Below, piece by piece: positions 16,962 to 24,821 of a stretch of DNA of 64,000 bases. Origin of the DNA: Fodinibius roseus. Its GTDB lineage: Bacteria; Bacteroidota; Rhodothermia; Balneolales; Balneolaceae. The notes beneath the pieces were generated by a model. It saw nothing but the letters and a program-made list of their open reading frames with translations, was not told the DNA's origin and searched no databases. Both the position numbers and the translations under genes were made by a program. The stretch lies in assembly GCF_900129315.1 (NCBI RefSeq), contig NZ_FQUS01000020.1, positions 1 to 64,000 on the forward strand, in the 5' to 3' direction. Numbering within the stretch: position 1 is the first letter of the stretch; the number at the start of each line of letters is the position of its first letter.

Positions 16962-17725
16962 TGGTTAACAAGACACTCCAGGAACTTGCTGAGCTATACT
17001 GTGAAAATCCGTCGGATGGACTGCGCAACGCCATTATCAGCAAATCTATGCCGCTGATTCGCAGTATTATCGGCAAAATAAACATCCCTGATCAACCCTT
17101 AACGCAGCAGGAAGATATTGAAAGTGCGGGGATAAGCGGGCTCCTGCAGGCTATGGACTCCTATGACTGCAGCCGGAATACCAAGTTCAATACCTTTGTC
17201 TATTACAGGATCAGAGGCAATATCATCGATTACCTGCGTAAAATCGACCAGCTTCCCCGTAAAAAACGCAAGGATTATGGAGAGGTAAACCAGGCAATTG
17301 ATAAACTATCGCAAGAGCTGGGGAGAGATCCGTCGGACGAAGAGATTGCCCGCGAACTCGATATGGATATAACAGACTACCGGCAGCTTTTGTCCAACGT
17401 ACAGACCCGCAATGCGCTTTCCCTGGATACATCTTTCAATAATGATGATTCCGGCACTTTTTATGAAATTCATGAGGATCCGGATGCTGCGTTGCCGGAT
17501 GAGGAGCTTGTGGATAAAGAACAGATGGGCATTCTTAAAGAAAAGATCGGGGAGCTTGAGGAAAAGAATCGTCTGATACTCACGCTTTACTTTTATGAAG
17601 ACATGACGATGAACGAAGTAGCCTTACTGCTGGAACTCTCAGAGGCGCGGATATCACAAATTATCGGGAAGATTCTAATTCAGCTGAAACAAAAATTGTC
17701 CCGTGAAAAAGTGTTAAACGGTTAA
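16958..17725 (+). CDS. fliA: flagellar sigma factor sigma-28
   Basis: FliA directs RNA polymerase to late flagellar promoters. The 255-aa protein shows sigma region 2 (IESAGISGLLQAMDSYDCSRNTKFNTFVYYRIRGNIIDYLR, about 50-90), region 3 (QAIDKLSQELGRDPSDEEIARELDM) and region 4 (EKNRLILTLYFYEDMTMNEVALLLELSEARISQIIGKIL). The spacing matches the FliA/WhiG subgroup. Its probable targets are visible in this window: T(T/A)AA-N15-NNCGATAA boxes before cheY, cheW, the gene at 48559 and the porin at 49183. No flgM anti-sigma gene was recognised here. Confidence 0.95.
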   Translation: MMVNKTLQELAELYCENPSDGLRNAIISKSMPLIRSIIGKINIPDQPLTQQEDIESAGISGLLQAMDSYDCSRNTKFNTFVYYRIRGNIIDYLRKIDQLPRKKRKDYGEVNQAIDKLSQELGRDPSDEEIARELDMDITDYRQLLSNVQTRNALSLDTSFNNDDSGTFYEIHEDPDAALPDEELVDKEQMGILKEKIGELEEKNRLILTLYFYEDMTMNEVALLLELSEARISQIIGKILIQLKQKLSREKVLNG

Positions 17726-18029
17726 AAAACGGAACCATCTCTTTTCTCCTTTTTCTCTATTCTTTCCTGATAGCAACCGTACCTGCCTTTCCTGGCTGAG
17801 CTCTTCCCCTCCGGCCCCTTACTCTGTCTATGATTTTGATCAATAACCCAGGTTTACGTTATCGTACCGCCATAGCAACAAAGATAGTACCTGGTCCCAT
17901 AGATCTTAACTTATAATACAGCAAAGAAGAAGCCAGTGAACGGCACGGCCTTGCTTCTCCCAAACCAGGTAGAAATAAAGCAGAGCGGCAGATTCGCTAC
18001 GGCTATGAGGGGAAGGGGGGGGGGGTACC
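17726..18029. other. convergent intergenic region with an 11-G tract
   Basis: This stretch lies between the 3' ends of fliA and fliR. There is no coding frame of note. A run of eleven Gs occupies 18015-18025, four bases before the fliR stop codon complement at 18030. An imperfect inverted pair (GAAGC/GCTTC, about 17928-17956) could contribute to termination. A tract this long is prone to slippage, but it is outside both genes. Confidence 0.6.
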
Positions 18030-18809
18030 TTACGGCATCATAATTCCCACAAGCTCCACGAGGTAGTCGTACATGCGCTCAAAAATTATGCTGGCGGCAT
18101 CAGGCATATAGGGAAGAATCCAGGATAACAGCAGGAAGCCCAGCAGCAGTTTGATGGGAATGGCAATAAACAGGATATTGGCCTGTGGCATGACCCGGGC
18201 AAAAATGGCAAGCGTCAGATCCAGCAAAAAGAGCACAATAAGGAAGGGGGCCGCGAGCTGGACCGCAATCACAAACAGGTATTTTGCTATTTCGAGCATA
18301 AAAGGGCCGGCCTGCTGCAATTCAGCCTGGTTTATGGGGATCAATTCAAAGCTTTTTACCAGGCCGCTCAGATACACTTTGTCCCCCTCCATGGAGAGGA
18401 ATATCAGGACAGCGAACATGCTGAACAGGTTGGCAACGACATCACTTTTCTGCTGCGTCATCGTATTCACGATCTGAGCAAAGCTTAGCGTAATCTTGAG
18501 GCTTATCAGGGTTCCCGCCATCTCAATACCCGCAAAGATAAGTTGTCCCACAAGTCCCAGCGCCACCCCCACCAAAACTTCGAGTATGATCGCCGTCGCC
18601 AAGAAAGGGAGTCCCGCCTGGAGAGGTACCAGAACGCTTTCCGCCGGAATGATAAAGGAGAGCATAAAGCTGACAATCAGGGCAAAAAATAATTTAACCC
18701 GGGCGGGGAACGCAGCGGAATTAAAAAAGGGAGCGGTCATTACCAAACTACTTACCCGCACAAAGATAAGGAAAGCCGCCAGGATGTATTCTGCAGAAAG
18801 TAATGACAT
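18030..18809 (-). CDS. fliR: flagellar export gate protein FliR
   Basis: FliR is an inner-membrane part of the FliPQR export channel. The 259-aa protein is hydrophobic throughout with about six membrane segments (AEYILAAFLIFVRVSSLVMTAPFF at the start), the conserved MTAPFFNSAAFPARVKLFFAL stretch and a C-terminal PIKLLLGFLLLSWILPYMP region. Length is typical. It is the last gene of the minus-strand run and follows fliQ by 36 bp. Confidence 0.96.
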   Translation of the reverse strand: MSLLSAEYILAAFLIFVRVSSLVMTAPFFNSAAFPARVKLFFALIVSFMLSFIIPAESVLVPLQAGLPFLATAIILEVLVGVALGLVGQLIFAGIEMAGTLISLKITLSFAQIVNTMTQQKSDVVANLFSMFAVLIFLSMEGDKVYLSGLVKSFELIPINQAELQQAGPFMLEIAKYLFVIAVQLAAPFLIVLFLLDLTLAIFARVMPQANILFIAIPIKLLLGFLLLSWILPYMPDAASIIFERMYDYLVELVGIMMP

Positions 18810-18845
18810 TCAATCCTTTCTCTTCTTTTTGATAGCCGGCAGGCC

Positions 18846-19118
18846 CTATGAATTGGTAAGTTGAGGGATGATTTCGAAAATACTCTCCATAAACCCGATG
18901 GCGTATTGTAACATAAAACCGAAGGAAAAGAACAGAATAAGCGCAACCACCACCATTTTAGGTACATAGCTGAGCGTCAATTCCTGAATAGAGGTTGCGG
19001 CCTGAAAAATAGCCACAGCCAATCCTATGACCAGCGCTCCTATCAGAGGCGGGGCAGAGAGCACGACTACCGCCGTAAGCATTTCCTGCAGCCAGTGTAA
19101 AGCTGTTTCTACATTCAT
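18846..19118 (-). CDS. fliQ: flagellar export gate protein FliQ
   Basis: FliQ is the small two-helix subunit of the FliPQR channel. The 90-aa product has hydrophobic helices at about 13-38 (AVVVLSAPPLIGALVIGLAVAIFQAATSI) and 48-75, with the family motif QAATSIQELTLSYVPK between them. Size is exactly typical. It lies 11 bp downstream of fliP. Confidence 0.97.
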   Translation of the reverse strand: MNVETALHWLQEMLTAVVVLSAPPLIGALVIGLAVAIFQAATSIQELTLSYVPKMVVVALILFFSFGFMLQYAIGFMESIFEIIPQLTNS

Positions 19119-19129
19119 TTTCTAACTAT

Positions 19130-19933
19130 TTAATTAAAACTTTCTACAAGAGACTGCACCAGCATATACCAGCCATCCGTCAGTACAAAAATCAAAATCT
19201 TGAATGGAAGCGATACCAATACCGGAGGCAAAAACATGATTCCCATCGACAGCAATACGGCTGAAACGACAATATCGACGACGACAAACGGCAGATAAAT
19301 CATAAACCCAATCTGGAAAGCAATCCGCAATTCGCTCATCACAAAAGAGGGAACGACCACATAGAACGGTACCTCCTCAACCCCCGAAACGGTTTCCACC
19401 TCTGCCATATCCATGAAAAAGAGCAGGTCTTTCTCCCGCGTCTGCCGTACCATAAATTCCTTGAGGGGCAGGGAGGCCTCGCTCAGGGCCTCCATCTGCG
19501 TAATTTCCTCGTTCAAATACGGCTGAACAGCTGTTTCATTCACCGTTTCGAAGGTGGGCATCATGATAAAAATCGTCAGGAAGAGCGCCAGTCCGATCAA
19601 TACTTTATTCGGCGGTGATTGCTGGGTACCGAGACCCATTCTCAAAAAGAAAAACACGACGACAATACGCGTAAAGCTGGTCATCATGGTAATGAAGGCC
19701 GATCCAAAAGAAAGAACCGTAACCAGGATCAACGCCTGTATAGCGACCGAAAGGTCCTCTATGTCTCCCCCCAGATCTATCGGAGAAGCCTGAAACAGGG
19801 CCGGGAAACTAAAAAACGAAGGCATTGAAATGGAATTTGCCAACAGAGCGGCTGGCAGAAAAAGCGTAAATACTGTTCCGAGAAACGCTGTTTTTTTCCA
19901 GGGGTATTTTGTAGACACGCAGTTCTTCATCAT
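19130..19933 (-). CDS. fliP: flagellar export gate protein FliP
   Basis: FliP forms the core of the export channel. Starting at the ATG at 19933, which overlaps the fliO stop (ATGA), the product is 267 aa with a cleavable signal peptide (about 10-32). Family motifs include MMTSFTRIVVVFFFLRMGLGTQQSPPNKVLIGLALFLTIFIM, VPSFVMSELRIAFQIGFMIYLPFVVVDIVVS and MGIMFLPPVLVSLPFKILIFVLTDGW. A longer open frame reaches 20011, but the extra 26 residues are unlike FliP and overlap fliO further. Confidence 0.97.
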   Translation of the reverse strand: MMKNCVSTKYPWKKTAFLGTVFTLFLPAALLANSISMPSFFSFPALFQASPIDLGGDIEDLSVAIQALILVTVLSFGSAFITMMTSFTRIVVVFFFLRMGLGTQQSPPNKVLIGLALFLTIFIMMPTFETVNETAVQPYLNEEITQMEALSEASLPLKEFMVRQTREKDLLFFMDMAEVETVSGVEEVPFYVVVPSFVMSELRIAFQIGFMIYLPFVVVDIVVSAVLLSMGIMFLPPVLVSLPFKILIFVLTDGWYMLVQSLVESFN

Positions 19934-20487
19934 AATTTGCTTCTGAATAGGCTGCCAAACGTATATGTACCTGTATCGGCTGTTTGATACGCGTCTTTCG
20001 TCTCTTTCCACTCATCCTCCGCGTACCGGTGCAGCAGATTCACCGAAGCGGAGGTGACCCCCAGCACCCATACTTCGCTGTTCATGCGGATAATTTTCAA
20101 CTGTCCCCCCTCGCCCAGGGTGTGGCTGTCGATCTCCCGGCCTTTCGCAGGCGGAACAGCGCCTTCGGACCGGTCGATCCAAAACCAGATCGCCGCCAGG
20201 ATGATAACCAGTACAAAAAAGGTGATCAATCCGTTGGAAAACATATCGGAAGACCCTCCATAACGATCCGCATCACCGGCTTCAGACGCTGCGCTGTCTG
20301 CTGACAGGCTGTCCGCGGCTTGTTCCTGCTGAAAAACTTCCCTGCCGCCTGTGTTTTCTCCCGTATGATCAATTTGGGAGAGGGTAAACAACCACATCAG
20401 AAGCAAAACGACCGAAAGGCCGATCACAATTTTTAAAATCCTGGGGGGACTAACCGAAAGTGAAGATAGCTTGTCTCTAAGATCCAT
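19930..20487 (-). CDS. fliO: flagellar biogenesis protein FliO
   Basis: FliO is a membrane scaffold that helps FliP assemble. From the ATG at 20487 (an upstream TTG at 20502 is less likely) the protein has 185 aa, two hydrophobic segments (about 17-37 and 88-107) and a C-terminal cytoplasmic part with the FliO-type beta motif LKIIRMNSEVWVLGVTSASVNLLHRY. It overlaps fliN by 11 bp and fliP by 4 bp. The periplasmic linker is longer than in most FliO proteins. Confidence 0.85.
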   Translation of the reverse strand: MDLRDKLSSLSVSPPRILKIVIGLSVVLLLMWLFTLSQIDHTGENTGGREVFQQEQAADSLSADSAASEAGDADRYGGSSDMFSNGLITFFVLVIILAAIWFWIDRSEGAVPPAKGREIDSHTLGEGGQLKIIRMNSEVWVLGVTSASVNLLHRYAEDEWKETKDAYQTADTGTYTFGSLFRSKL

Positions 20488-21487
20488 TACTAATTTTAGC
20501 AAGACGTTTTTTGGTAGTTACCAGGCTGGAAATGCGAACGCCAAAATGCTCGTCAATGACGACGACCTCACCAAGGGCGATACGATTGCCGTTAACCAGT
20601 ATATCGACCGGCTCTCCGGCTAACTTCGTCAGTTCGACAACTGACCCTTTGGACAGCTGCAAAACCTTTCCCAGGGGCAATTCTATCCTTCCCAGCTCGA
20701 CCGAAACATCCAGCTCCACATCTTTAAGCAGATCCATATTATGGGTTTCTCCATTCGTCTGCTCTTTCTCCTCACCAAATTCGGCAAACTCGATATGCCG
20801 GGCCGAAATAACTTTTTCCTTCTTTCCTTTTTTTCCCTCCCCCCGGTCTCCTTCCTCATCCGATGACGGCTCCTCTCCCGTTTCTACAATCGGATTTATC
20901 GTCCCGGGTGCTGAAGAACCCTCCTGAGCATGTTGCGTTTCGTTCTCCGGTTCCTCCTCACCCTCTTCAGGCTCCCGTTCGATAATCGTATCCGGATCAC
21001 CCAGCAGGAATTCCGCCCGCACTTTGTTATCCGCCAGTCCGTCTATTCCCATCTGGATCCAGTAGTACTTCTCGTGGCCGAGCAGCTCCTGCATCTCCGT
21101 TTTGGATAAAACCTGAACCTCATTCAATTGGGGTGTTATCCCATTGTCCTTTAGCTCCTTGAGCAGTACGTCCCGAAGATCGTCGGAAAATTCCTCCAAC
21201 AGTTCGATCGTCTTCTCATTCTTTTCCTTTTCCTCGATTCCAAGCATGATGCTTGAGAGCAACCCGTACCATTCCGGATCCAGGACAATCATCACATCGG
21301 CATTATAAGCTTCGTCTCTTGCAAATAAAATGATATCCGTTTCATCCAGATGCTCCACAGGCGATGTATGGTCCTCCGGGATCTCGGACATCGCTATTTC
21401 AATGCTTGTTTCTTCAAGCAGGATCGAGGTCAAAAACTCCTCTATTGTTGGCAGATATTGTGTAAATACTTCTTTCAGGTTATCCAT
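20477..21487 (-). CDS. fliN: flagellar switch protein FliN/FliY type
   Basis: This C-ring protein has a SpoA surface-presentation domain at about 255-328 (DVELDVSVELGRIELPLGKVLQLSKGSVVELTKLAGEPVDILVNGNRIALGEVVVIDEHFGVRI). The N-terminal 160 residues resemble the FliY/CheC-like extension, and an acidic, low-complexity linker follows (about 165-235). At 336 aa it is far longer than plain FliN (about 100-140). The N-terminal part lacks a clear ExxN phosphatase motif, so CheY-P hydrolysis is doubtful. It lies 7 bp downstream of fliM. Confidence 0.92.
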   Translation of the reverse strand: MDNLKEVFTQYLPTIEEFLTSILLEETSIEIAMSEIPEDHTSPVEHLDETDIILFARDEAYNADVMIVLDPEWYGLLSSIMLGIEEKEKNEKTIELLEEFSDDLRDVLLKELKDNGITPQLNEVQVLSKTEMQELLGHEKYYWIQMGIDGLADNKVRAEFLLGDPDTIIEREPEEGEEEPENETQHAQEGSSAPGTINPIVETGEEPSSDEEGDRGEGKKGKKEKVISARHIEFAEFGEEKEQTNGETHNMDLLKDVELDVSVELGRIELPLGKVLQLSKGSVVELTKLAGEPVDILVNGNRIALGEVVVIDEHFGVRISSLVTTKKRLAKISNGS

Positions 21488-21494
21488 AGTTCAA

Positions 21495-22430
21495 TTATAT
21501 AACTTCTTTTTCGTTTATTTCTTCGACCACATCAAAAATCTTGACCGCTCTTCGGCCCCGTACCACCCCGGGATACGCCGACATCTTAAGCGCATTGTTA
21601 ACCTTGACTTTCAACGGCTGGTCGGTACGCTGGTTCAGCGGAATTACATCCCCCTCTTCAAGGTCAATAATATCTTTAATGGTCAGTCTTGTGGTGCCCA
21701 GCAGCGGCTTGATGCACACGTCTGCATCAGATAATGTTCGTTTGTAGGATTCATAGGCCTCCTCAGACAGCTTTTCTTTCTCCGTCTTCTTGCCCTTTGT
21801 AAGAACAGAATTATTCATGGCCTGCTTGAGCATGCTATACGGGTAGGAGATCTGTATACTGGCCTGCTTGTCACCAAAATCAATTAAAAGTTTAACGACG
21901 ATTGTAGGATCGACAGAGGACAGGTGAATATTTTCAGGCTTGCTCTCGTAGGTGGTGGAAGTAATATTAAAATCCATATAGGGCTCCCAGGCGACAATGA
22001 GCTCATGATTAATCCCTTTGACAACGCGGGAAATAATTTTCTCCTCAATGGTCGTAAGGCTTCTCGGTTCGGAAAGGTCGCCGCCGTATCCCCCGCTTTG
22101 GCGCTCTATGATATGTATACAAAAGCCCGGAGGCATCACCATAATGACATTGCCGCTGAACTCGTCTATCGACGACAGGTAGATTACGCTGGGACTTTGA
22201 ATACTATTAATAAACTTACTTACAGAGAGCTGGTCTATTCCGTAGAGAAGCACATCCACTTTATGGCGTAATGCACTGCCCAAAACCCGACCCAGGCTCC
22301 GGGCAAACATATCGTGGAGCGTTCGAAGATTTCGCATAATCTCCTTACTGAATAACTTCGGGTGCCTGAAATCGTAGGACTCTACATATTTTTCCGTTCC
22401 AAGCTTCTGCTCTCGCCGCTTAGATTCCAT
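21495..22430 (-). CDS. fliM: flagellar motor switch protein FliM
   Basis: FliM binds CheY-P and FliG in the C-ring. The 311-aa protein has the middle domain with the GGxG-like motif (ERQSGGYGGDLSEPRSLTTIEEKII, about 128-153) and a C-terminal SpoA domain (TRLTIKDIIDLEEGDVIPLNQRTDQPLKVKVNNALKMSAYPGVVRGRRAVKI). The usual N-terminal CheY-binding EN segment (LSQxEIDALL) is not apparent; the N-terminus reads MESKRREQKLGTEKYVESYDFRHP. CheY contact may therefore differ. Confidence 0.95.
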   Translation of the reverse strand: MESKRREQKLGTEKYVESYDFRHPKLFSKEIMRNLRTLHDMFARSLGRVLGSALRHKVDVLLYGIDQLSVSKFINSIQSPSVIYLSSIDEFSGNVIMVMPPGFCIHIIERQSGGYGGDLSEPRSLTTIEEKIISRVVKGINHELIVAWEPYMDFNITSTTYESKPENIHLSSVDPTIVVKLLIDFGDKQASIQISYPYSMLKQAMNNSVLTKGKKTEKEKLSEEAYESYKRTLSDADVCIKPLLGTTRLTIKDIIDLEEGDVIPLNQRTDQPLKVKVNNALKMSAYPGVVRGRRAVKIFDVVEEINEKEVI

Positions 22431-22458
22431 ATACTGTTTTCCGTTCGGTTGTTTTTCA

Positions 22459-22953
22459 TCATTGCATCACATATTTAGAATAATACAAATTGCGTACCGA
22501 ACGCTGATCAATCGTACTATTAATTATTTTTACCAGCTCTAACCTTAAGTTTTCTTTTCGATCTCTCCCCTGTAGATCCGTCACGGGCAGGCTGGACAAG
22601 TATTCAATCAAGCTGTTTCTGATCTTTGAAAGATTGGACTCGATCAACTGCTCATCCTCTTTATCCCTCAATTCAAGGGATAATTCCACCAACAAGTACC
22701 GGTGACCATTCGTATCAGCCGGATTGACAATAATCTGTTCCAGCTCATACTGGCCTCTTTCCTCGGGAAAAAAGCTATTGGCATAGTTATAAACCGACTC
22801 ATAATTTTTTTCCACGATCGTATATGCGATGAAAGCCTGAACTCCCAGTACCAGCACCAACAGGAAATATTTTCCTAATCGTTGAAATTTTAACGCCTTG
22901 AACCGACCTTTTTTTTCGCTGTCGGAATCTGTTTCGCTCGTACTTTTATCCAT
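22459..22953 (-). CDS. fliL: flagellar basal-body-associated protein FliL
   Basis: FliL surrounds the stator units. The 164-aa protein has a charged cytoplasmic N-terminus, one membrane helix (about 28-48) and a periplasmic domain with the family pattern (LEQIIVNPADTNGHRYLLVELSLEL) and C-terminal LRLELVKIINSTI...VRNLYYSKYVMQ. It lies between motB and fliM, a common arrangement, which supports the name. Confidence 0.92.
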   Translation of the reverse strand: MDKSTSETDSDSEKKGRFKALKFQRLGKYFLLVLVLGVQAFIAYTIVEKNYESVYNYANSFFPEERGQYELEQIIVNPADTNGHRYLLVELSLELRDKEDEQLIESNLSKIRNSLIEYLSSLPVTDLQGRDRKENLRLELVKIINSTIDQRSVRNLYYSKYVMQ

Positions 22954-22998
22954 AATTCATTCATCAGTTCGTTTATTAACCCGGTACTAAATAGTCCT

Positions 22999-23736
22999 TT
23001 AGTGTCCCATGGTGACCGTTTCCAGGCTATCATTCATATTCTTAGTCTTAAAATCTATCAATGGAGTCTCTTCCTCCTGCTTATAGTTCACATAAATCTC
23101 AACCCTGCGATTTTGACGTCTTCCACCGGACGTTTCGTTGGTGGCCACCGGCTTATACTCACCGAAACTGCTGGCTTCAAACCTTCTGGGTTGCAGCCGG
23201 GAATTTTTATTGAGAAACAGGACCACCGAAACCGCCCGGGCCGCCCCGAGATGCCAGTTAGACCGGTAACCGGAGGTGCTGGCAATGGGCACGTTGTCCG
23301 TATGTCCCTGTACCACTACGTTCCATACCTCCCTGCTCAGCGTACTTCCGATTTTTCTCAACACCTTTCTGGCTCCGGGCAATAACATGGCAGACCCGCT
23401 ATCGAAGGTAAGGGAGTCGCGCAGGGTTACCTTGACGCCTTCTTCCGTCTTTTCGATGTCTACTTCCGAAGATAGCCCTTCCTGCTCCAAAAACTGGTTC
23501 ACCTCGTGCCATTCTTTCCTTAACGTATCATTATCGGATTGCTTACTGGCCTCCTCGTTTTCAAAAATAACGCTTGTGGATGACTGAAAATGAGAAATAA
23601 AATCGTTGAAGGTGGACTGGTCTATTCCGGGCGTCAAAACATACAGCAATACAAAAAACACCAACAGTAGTGTTACCAGATCGCTGTAGGTGACTAACCA
23701 GTTTCCATTGCCAGATTTTCGTTTAGAATCTCCCAT
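22999..23736 (-). CDS. motB: flagellar stator protein MotB, sodium-type features
   Basis: MotB anchors the stator to peptidoglycan. The 245-aa protein has one membrane helix with the ion-binding Asp (VTYSDLVTLLLVFFVLLYVL; Asp19) and a C-terminal OmpA-like domain (LTFDSGSAMLLPGARKVLRKIG, then QGHTDNVPI and NRRVEIYV). The helix reads LLLxFFVLL, closer to PomB than to proton-type MotB, so Na+ may be the coupling ion; this is inference. It overlaps motA by 43 bp. Confidence 0.94.
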   Translation of the reverse strand: MGDSKRKSGNGNWLVTYSDLVTLLLVFFVLLYVLTPGIDQSTFNDFISHFQSSTSVIFENEEASKQSDNDTLRKEWHEVNQFLEQEGLSSEVDIEKTEEGVKVTLRDSLTFDSGSAMLLPGARKVLRKIGSTLSREVWNVVVQGHTDNVPIASTSGYRSNWHLGAARAVSVVLFLNKNSRLQPRRFEASSFGEYKPVATNETSGGRRQNRRVEIYVNYKQEEETPLIDFKTKNMNDSLETVTMGH

Positions 23737-24578
23737 TCCTTATTCTGATATTCAATCCACTGTTCATAGAGTTTTTGTTCTCTGTCATTTCTAATCGGTA
23801 GTTCTTCATGAAATTTCTTGTACTCTGCGCGGCTTTTGGGATCCACATGTATAAGCATTTTCTTTTCCATAATGCGGGGATTTTCTCCCTCCACTATGGA
23901 AAGTATGCCCACACGAAACATCTGCTTTCTGTTCAAATCCAATTCGCTCAGGTATTCCAGCTTTCCCGCCAGGGGACCCAACAGCATATTTGCCAGTATG
24001 GTCCCGTACAGGGTGGTAAGCAATGCCACCGACAGCCCCGCTCCCAGCGACTCGGGATCCGAAATATTCTGAAGCATAAGCACCATACCGATGACCGTGC
24101 CGATCATGCCGAAGGCCGGGGCATATTCAGCCATTGAATCCAGCACCTTCACAGAAATTTCCATCTGGCGTTCCTTACTTTGTATTTCGTCCTGCAGTAT
24201 ATTATCCAGGCTTTCCTCTTTGAAACCATCCACCGCCAGCTGCATGCCGTTCTGCAGAAAGTCATCCTTGATATTTCTTATGTCCTCATCAATGGACAGC
24301 AATCCTTCGAGACGTACCTTGCGGGAGAACATCCGCATCAATTCCATATCAGTGCGAAGGTCTACCGCCTGGGCCCCCATCATCCTGCGTATCGTCACAA
24401 AACTACCCTTAATATCCTCAAAACTGTAATTAACCATCGTAGCTGCTACCACCCCACCGCTTACAATCAAAAAAGAGGAGCCGCTGGCGAATATCATGAT
24501 GCTGCCCTGCAGCACGATGGCCATGATAATTAAAGAGAAACCCAGAATTAAGCCGATATTTGTCGATCTGTCCAACAT
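23694..24578 (-). CDS. motA: flagellar stator protein MotA (PomA-like)
   Basis: MotA conducts ions with MotB and turns the rotor. The 294-aa product has four membrane segments, a cytoplasmic loop with charged residues (about 70-150), and the conserved third/fourth-helix motif EYAPAFGMIGTVIGMVLMLQNISDP...ALLTTLYGTILANMLLGPLAGKL, which is PomA-like. The C-terminal tail is longer than usual (about 45 extra charged residues). A terminator (24731-24786) lies upstream, so motA must have its own promoter; a candidate is at 24586-24612. Confidence 0.95.
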   Translation of the reverse strand: MLDRSTNIGLILGFSLIIMAIVLQGSIMIFASGSSFLIVSGGVVAATMVNYSFEDIKGSFVTIRRMMGAQAVDLRTDMELMRMFSRKVRLEGLLSIDEDIRNIKDDFLQNGMQLAVDGFKEESLDNILQDEIQSKERQMEISVKVLDSMAEYAPAFGMIGTVIGMVLMLQNISDPESLGAGLSVALLTTLYGTILANMLLGPLAGKLEYLSELDLNRKQMFRVGILSIVEGENPRIMEKKMLIHVDPKSRAEYKKFHEELPIRNDREQKLYEQWIEYQNKEWEILNENLAMETG

Positions 24579-24585
24579 GTGATTG

Positions 24586-24612
24586 TTATCGACTTCCGAA
24601 TTAAAAACTTAA
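24586..24612 (-). promoter_or_regulatory. candidate FliA (sigma-28) promoter before motA
   Basis: On the minus strand the sequence reads TTAA-N15-GTCGATAA, the same spacing as the other FliA-type boxes here. The -10 element differs at one base from ACCGATAA/GCCGATAA. It sits only about 8 bases from the motA ATG, so transcription would start nearly at the start codon. That makes it doubtful despite the match. Confidence 0.35.
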
Positions 24613-24730
24613 CCGTAAGTTTTATCTCCCAATATCTCCGGCTTTTGGACAATGACGAAGTCTGAAGGTAACGGGGGAGTTGGATTAGTTTTAAATCGGA
24701 CTTGCGTTATTTTAACAATGTGAGCCATAT

Positions 24731-24786
24731 AAAAAACGCTTCGCTCTTACGACGGATCTTATACAGATCTCTGCAAGAACGAAGCG
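24731..24786 (-). terminator. rho-independent terminator after flgE
   Basis: Read on the minus strand, an arm CGCTTCGTTCTT (24786-24775) pairs with AAGAGCGAAGCG (24748-24737), with a 26-nt loop and one mismatch, and is followed by six Ts (24736-24731). It lies between the flgE stop and motA, so it should separate the hook operon from the stator/switch operon. Confidence 0.8.
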
Positions 24787-24821
24787 ATTATCGAGATAAT
24801 TCAGCTAAATCAGGTTAAGAC

